DNA of 9,693 bases from Allobrachymonas sp. (GTDB lineage: Bacteria > Pseudomonadota > Gammaproteobacteria > Burkholderiales > Burkholderiaceae_C): the NCBI GenBank assembly GCA_012036375.1, contig JAAUOI010000092.1, forward strand, positions 1-9,693, read 5' to 3'. A program made the translations under genes and the position numbers. Positions within the stretch are counted from its first letter, which is position 1. Every line of letters starts with the position of its first letter. This document shows positions 6,793 through 9,693 of the stretch, piece by piece. A model generated the notes under the pieces. That model made no database searches, had not been told where the DNA came from, and saw only the letters and a list, made by a program, of their open reading frames with translations.

Positions 6793-7823
6793 GTGAAAAC
6801 CGTCGAAATCAGCGCTTTTGGCGCGCCTGATGTCTTGCGCATGGCCGAGCGGCCAGATGCAGTCGCGGGTGCGGGCGAAGTGTTAATTCGCGTGGCGGCT
6901 TCGGGTGTGAATCGGCCGGATGTGTTGCAGCGCACGGGGGGTTATCCTGTGCCGCCGGGGGCGAGTGATATTCCGGGTCTGGAGGTGGCGGGCGAGATCG
7001 TGGGTGGCGATGTTGCGGCGATACTTACTGCGGGATTCAAGATCGGCGATCGAGTTTGCGCACTCGTTGCTGGCGGTGGTTACGCCGAGCTTTGCGCAGC
7101 ACCCATCAGTTCTTGTTTGCCCGTACCGCGTGGCCTGTCGATGCTTGAAGCGGCGAGCCTGCCAGAGACGTTTTTCACTGTGTGGAGCAATGTGTTTGAC
7201 CGCGCAGGGCTCACAAGCGGCGAGAGCATTTTGATCCAGGGCGGCACGAGCGGCATTGGCGTGACGGCGATTCAATGGCGAAAGCTTTTGGTGCAACTGT
7301 GTTTGCCACTGCTGGTAGTGATGAAAAATGTACGGCTTGCTTGAAGCTTGGCGCAGATCACGCGATCAACTATAAAACGCAGGATTTCGCTGAGGAAATC
7401 AAGCGGTTGACGGGTGCTGCATATTCGGGTGGCATGCTATCGAACCAGCAGGCTGGCGGTGTGAACGTCATCCTCGACATGGTCGCCGGCAGCTATGTGG
7501 CCAAAGAGGTCGAATGCTTGGCCGAAGAGGGCAGGCTGGTGATCATTGCGGTGCAGGGCGGTGTGAAGGCGGAGTTCAACGCAGGCTTGGTGTTGCGTCG
7601 CCGCTTGCAAATTACCGGCTCCACGCTGCGCCCGCGCCCAGTGGCTTTCAAAGCGGCGATTGCTGCGAATCTCAAAGAAAAAGTCTGGCCACTTCTTGAA
7701 GCTGGAACGATCAAACCCATTATTTACAAGAGCTTTTCTCCTGCACAAGCCGCAGACGCGCATGCGCTCATGGAAAGCAACCAGCACATTGGAAAAATCG
7801 TGTTGGATTGGAAGCAACTTTGA
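6793..7823 (+). CDS. NAD(P)H:quinone oxidoreductase, zinc-free MDR family (PIG3/zeta-crystallin type), frame broken
   Basis: Medium-chain dehydrogenase/reductase without zinc ligands, reducing quinones or enones with NADPH in the cytoplasm. The N-terminal GroES-like domain shows AASGVNRPDVLQRTGGYP and PGLEVAGEIVGGD; AASLPETFFTVWSNVF precedes the Rossmann nucleotide loop GGTSGIG (7240-7260); the C-terminal half has VNVILDMVAG and LRRRLQITGSTLRPR, all typical of the PIG3-like branch. The frame breaks at 7274-7275, where one A is missing from what should read caa-atg (IQMAKAFGA); the second half continues in another frame to TGA 7823. Restoring it gives 343 aa. The GTG 6793 start follows an in-frame stop at 6784-6786. 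The stop is 10 bp from tpiA, and the gene also precedes tpiA in related genomes as I recall. Confidence 0.88.
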
Positions 7824-7833
7824 AGTCTTCGCT

Positions 7834-8637
7834 ATGAAAAAACTCATCGCTGGCAATTGGAAAATGAATGGCTCTTTGGTAGCCAACGAACTGCTCATCA
7901 GCGAGTTGCTCGCGGGTTTGAAACAAGCAGGTGGCTCGCCAGTTTGCGATGTGGCCGTTTGCGTGCCCGCGCCTTATCTCGCGCAGCTCTCTGGCCTTAT
8001 TCATCGTCCCTTTTTAAGCCAAAATGACGGTATAGCCGGCAAGAATACTGCGCGGAGTGCTATTGAATTAGGAGCGCAGGATGTCTCTTGGCAGGCCAGC
8101 GGCGCATATACCGGTGAAGTCTCGGGCAGCATGCTCAAGGATTTTGGCGTGCGTTATTGCATCGTTGGCCACAGCGAGAGGCGCGCTTATCACGGCGAAT
8201 CGAGCCAAACCGTTGCGCTCAAAACTAAGGCGGCTTTGGCTGCCGGCATCACGCCCATCGTTTGTGTGGGTGAAACGCTTGCTGAGCGCGACGCGGGGCA
8301 AACGGAAAACGTCGTCAAACGCCAGCTCGCTGCTGTGATTCATGACAACGGCCATTGCATCAGCGAAATCGTTGTCGCTTATGAGCCGGTTTGGGCGATT
8401 GGTACGGGTAAGACAGCTACGCCAGAAGAGGCGCAGGCCGTGCATGCTGTGCTGCGTGCGCAGCTTAAAGCGGCCAGCAGTGCGGCTGAGGGCAGGGTGC
8501 GGATTTTGTATGGCGGCAGCATGAATGCGAAGAATGCCAAAGAGCTACTCGCGCAACCAGACATCGATGGCGGCTTGATAGGCGGTGCATCGCTCAAAGC
8601 CGCAGATTTCATGCAAATCATTCAAGCAGCCGGCTAA
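7834..8637 (+). CDS. tpiA: Triosephosphate isomerase with a repeat-derived insertion
   Basis: Interconverts dihydroxyacetone phosphate and glyceraldehyde 3-phosphate in glycolysis and gluconeogenesis; TIM barrel, dimer. The active-site set is complete: N8 and K10 (AGNWKMNG), H113 (VGHSERR), catalytic E184 in AYEPVWAIGTGK with flexible loop 6, and the phosphate-binding YGGSM (226-230) and GGLIGGASL (246-254). Length is 267 aa against about 250-255 usual. The surplus falls at about residues 58-81, just before GAQDVS, in a stretch whose DNA is copy C of the 44-bp repeat. The C terminus and stop coincide with copy D. Start ATG 7834 begins the family motif MKKLIAGNWK, with tgaag upstream (7821-7825); the frame is open farther upstream but overlaps the oxidoreductase. 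Confidence 0.96.
   Translation: MKKLIAGNWKMNGSLVANELLISELLAGLKQAGGSPVCDVAVCVPAPYLAQLSGLIHRPFLSQNDGIAGKNTARSAIELGAQDVSWQASGAYTGEVSGSMLKDFGVRYCIVGHSERRAYHGESSQTVALKTKAALAAGITPIVCVGETLAERDAGQTENVVKRQLAAVIHDNGHCISEIVVAYEPVWAIGTGKTATPEEAQAVHAVLRAQLKAASSAAEGRVRILYGGSMNAKNAKELLAQPDIDGGLIGGASLKAADFMQIIQAAG
8033..8076 (+). repeat. 44-bp dispersed repeat, copy C (inside tpiA, in frame)
   Basis: Gap-free match to copies A, B and D in TAGCCGGC, TGCGC and TGCTAT; the end block has drifted to ggagc. It lies within codons 67-81 of tpiA and is read as IAGKNTARSAIELGA. The cttttt-aag block at 8010-8018 lines up with one at 4299-4307 before copy A (23 against 22 bp from the core), so the inserted unit may be nearer 65 bp. 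Confidence 0.75.
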
Positions 8638-8670
8638 TTTGCTGCGCCGAGTGCTCTTATTTTTATAGCG
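8627..8670 (+). repeat. 44-bp dispersed repeat, copy D (spanning the tpiA stop codon)
   Basis: Begins CAGCCGGC instead of TAGCCGGC, then fits the pattern: TGCGC, TGCTCT and ATAGCG at the expected spacing with no gap. It encodes the last residues of TpiA (Ala-Gly) and its TAA (8635-8637), and fills most of the gap before secG. Confidence 0.65.
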
Positions 8671-8671
8671 T

Positions 8672-8683
8672 TAAAATATAGTT
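8672..8683 (+). promoter_or_regulatory. Possible secG promoter -10 region
   Basis: TAAAAT (8672-8677) and TATAGT (8678-8683) are two overlapping candidate -10 boxes just after repeat copy D. No clear -35 box is found at 17 bp. A weak Shine-Dalgarno gaaag (8688-8692) precedes ATG 8700. Confidence 0.25.
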
Positions 8684-8699
8684 TGTTGAAAGTTTTTTT

Positions 8700-9123
8700 A
8701 TGCAAGTTCTCAATACGATTTTATTTGCGGTTCAGATTCTGAGCGCTTTGGCAATGATTGGCCTCATCTTGGTGCAGCATGGCAAAGGCGCAGACATGGG
8801 CGCGGCCTTTGGCTCGGGCAGCTCAGGCAGCTTATTTGGGGCCTCGGGCAGCGCCAATCTTTTTGTCGCGCTTCACAGCAGTTTTAGCGACCGTTTTTTC
8901 GTGAGCACCCTAGGCTTGGCTTACACCAGCGGCGTGCGTCCTGCAGGTTCGGGCTCGGTGCTGGATAAAGCACCTGTCACGGCGCCTTCCTCTTCGCCAG
9001 CTGGCGTGACAGCGCCCAGAGGCTTCCGGTGCGCAGGCAATTCCGACTGCGCCGAGTGCTCCCTCTACTGCGCCTGCCCCATCAGTACCTGCTGCTCCAG
9101 CAGCTTCTGGCGCTAGCAAATAA
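8700..9123 (+). CDS. secG: Protein translocase subunit SecG, frame broken in this sequence
   Basis: Small inner-membrane subunit of SecYEG that assists SecA-driven protein export. Residues 3-24 form helix 1, followed by the diagnostic loop IGLILVQHGKGADMGAAFGSGSSGSLFGASGSAN. As given, a one-base insertion near 8859 and one missing T in the run 8894-8899 garble the start of helix 2; reading the shifted frame restores FLSRFTAVLATVFF before VSTLGLAY. A further extra C in 9015-9017 turns the usual Ala/Pro/Ser tail into a cysteine-rich one ending at 9116; removing it restores APEASGAQAIPTAP and an end at GASK with TAA 9121-9123. The repaired gene encodes 140 aa, typical for Burkholderiales. It lies 62 bp after tpiA; the tpiA-secG order fits this group. 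Confidence 0.9.
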
Positions 9124-9125
9124 GC

Positions 9126-9158
9126 GCGTTGCTCAAGCTCAAATTAGCCGGGCAACGC
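9126..9158 (+). other. Weak hairpin after secG
   Basis: GCGTTGC (9126-9132) pairs with GCAACGC (9152-9158), with one extra U-G pair, loop of 17-18 nt. A T run (9173-9177) comes 14 bases later, not directly after the stem, and an alternative pairing with 9168-9174 contains a 2-nt bulge. It may be a poor terminator; I would not rely on it. Confidence 0.25.
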
Positions 9159-9194
9159 CCTCGAATAGAGCGTTTTTCAAGCTAAAATTGAGGG

Positions 9195-9231
9195 CTGTTT
9201 GCTACTGGCAATTCCTCAAGCTAGCAAGCAG
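9195..9231 (+). other. Imperfect inverted repeat just upstream of tRNA-Leu
   Basis: Positions 9195-9204 pair with 9222-9231 over ten pairs (one G-U), loop 17 nt, ending 9 bp before the mature tRNA start. It could be a leader hairpin of the tRNA precursor or a worn palindromic repeat. It does not fit the 44-bp repeat pattern. Confidence 0.3.
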
Positions 9232-9240
9232 TAACAACAT

Positions 9241-9325
9241 GCCGTCGTGGTGGAATTGGTAGACACGCTATCTTGAGGTGGTAGTGGCGAAAGCTGTGCG
9301 AGTTCGAGTCTCGCCGTCGGCACCA
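9241..9325 (+). tRNA. tRNA-Leu, anticodon GAG (reads CUC/CUU)
   Basis: An 85-nt class II tRNA with encoded CCA (9323-9325). Acceptor arms are 9241-9247 and 9315-9321; D arm GTG/CAC with loop GAATTGGTAGA; anticodon arm CTATC (9268-9272) with GGTAG (9280-9284) around TTGAGGT, anticodon at 9275-9277; long variable arm GGC-GAAA-GCT; T arm GCGAG/CTCGC with TTCGAGT. One acceptor pair is broken: T9245 faces T9317 (positions 5-68). Length and identity features (long variable arm, A73) fit leucine. No promoter was identified with confidence. Confidence 0.95.
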
Positions 9326-9333
9326 AATTTGAC

Positions 9334-9363
9334 AAGCGGCTCAGACGAAAATCTGAGCCGCTT
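9334..9363 (+). terminator. Strong hairpin between tRNA-Leu and nuoA
   Basis: A 12-bp perfect stem (9334-9345 with 9352-9363) with a 6-nt loop CGAAAA. Only two T at the end of the stem and no T run after it, so it is at best a weak intrinsic terminator. It could protect or help process the 3' end of the tRNA transcript, or separate it from the complex I operon. Confidence 0.5.
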
Positions 9364-9389
9364 CCGTCTAAAGCAATAGAGCATCCGAC

Positions 9390-9693
9390 ATGAATCTCCA
9401 AGAATACCTGCCGATTTTGCTGTTCATTCTGGTTGGCATTGGTGTTGGTGTTGTGCCTCAAGTGCTCGGCTACGTGCTTGGCCCCCGCAAGCCCGATGCG
9501 GCCAAAGATTCTCCTTACGAATGCGGCTTCGAGGCCTTTGAAGATGCGCGCATGAAATTCGATGTGCGCTACTACCTCGTGGCCATTCTTTTTATTCTTT
9601 TCGATCTGGAAATCGCCTTCCTCTTTCCGTGGGCTGCGGCTCTGCGCGAAATTGGGCCAGTGGGTTTCTGGTCGGTCATGGTTTTCCTCTCCG
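9390..9693 (+). CDS. nuoA: NADH-quinone oxidoreductase subunit A (3' end cut by window)
   Basis: Small membrane subunit of respiratory complex I at the junction of the membrane and peripheral arms. The first 101 codons are present out of about 119 usual. Visible are transmembrane helix 1 (about residues 7-28), the conserved loop SPYECGFEAFEDARMKFDVR (41-60) with the Cys of the active/deactive loop region, and helix 2 RYYLVAILFILFDLEIAFLFPWA (60-82) with the acidic D72 and E74 conserved in the family; helix 3 begins before the edge. Start ATG 9390; the Shine-Dalgarno is weak (agag at 9378-9381). First gene of the nuo operon by family precedent; the remaining genes would lie to the right. Confidence 0.96.
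   Translation, partial: MNLQEYLPILLFILVGIGVGVVPQVLGYVLGPRKPDAAKDSPYECGFEAFEDARMKFDVRYYLVAILFILFDLEIAFLFPWAAALREIGPVGFWSVMVFLS

Noticed and set aside
5209..9123. Programmed ribosomal frameshifting as the cause of the broken frames
   Set aside because: Eight separate shifts in three genes, in both directions and without slippery heptamers plus structures, do not fit programmed events; most lie in or beside short homopolymers.
9146..9175. A degenerate repeat copy after secG (tagccgg followed by gaatagagc)
   Set aside because: The first block resembles the repeat but spacing and the TGCGC and TGCTNT blocks fail.
1..9693. CRISPR array, prophage, insertion sequence or defence system
   Set aside because: No regularly spaced direct repeats, integrase, transposase or phage genes were found; the content is core metabolism plus a transporter operon.

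Overview
The window looks like chromosomal DNA of a betaproteobacterium of the order Burkholderiales, most likely family Comamonadaceae. The basis is protein style (S15, PNPase, TpiA, SecG, NuoA), the gene order rpsO-pnp-quinone oxidoreductase-tpiA-secG-tRNA-Leu(GAG)-nuoA, and an intergenic repeat resembling ones I remember from that family. These are family-level inferences from memory; no search was run. All genes lie on the + strand.

Layout. (1) Positions 2-3659 hold a tight operon: a TRAP transporter in P-Q-M order (left end cut by the window), with gtga and atga stop/start overlaps, followed directly by a class I aldolase/lyase of the DapA/NanA superfamily that lacks the DapA substrate arginine. 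This reads as an uptake-plus-catabolism unit for an organic or sugar acid. (2) Positions 3697-4119 hold rpsO with its own promoter, a leader of two strong hairpins and a good intrinsic terminator. (3) Positions 4135-6705 hold pnp behind a long structured leader. (4) Positions 6793-9123 hold a zeta-crystallin-type quinone oxidoreductase, tpiA and secG. (5) Positions 9241-9325 hold tRNA-Leu(GAG), then a 12-bp hairpin and the first 101 codons of nuoA (complex I), cut by the right edge.

Two things stand out. First, a 44-bp repeat occurs four times between 4321 and 8670 and aligns without gaps. One copy sits before pnp, one (inverted) between pnp and the oxidoreductase, one lies in frame inside tpiA, and one spans the tpiA stop codon. 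The in-frame copy makes TpiA longer than usual and looks like a mobile repeat that became protein sequence. Second, pnp, the oxidoreductase and secG together carry eight single-base indels, mostly in or beside homopolymers. Correcting them restores full conserved proteins with lengths divisible by three. Sequencing or assembly error is the simplest reading; real decay would be surprising in pnp and secG.

Smaller points are a U-U mismatch in the tRNA-Leu acceptor stem, structured leaders of rpsO and pnp that could be autoregulatory, and an RGG/Glu-Asp/poly-Gln tail on PNPase.
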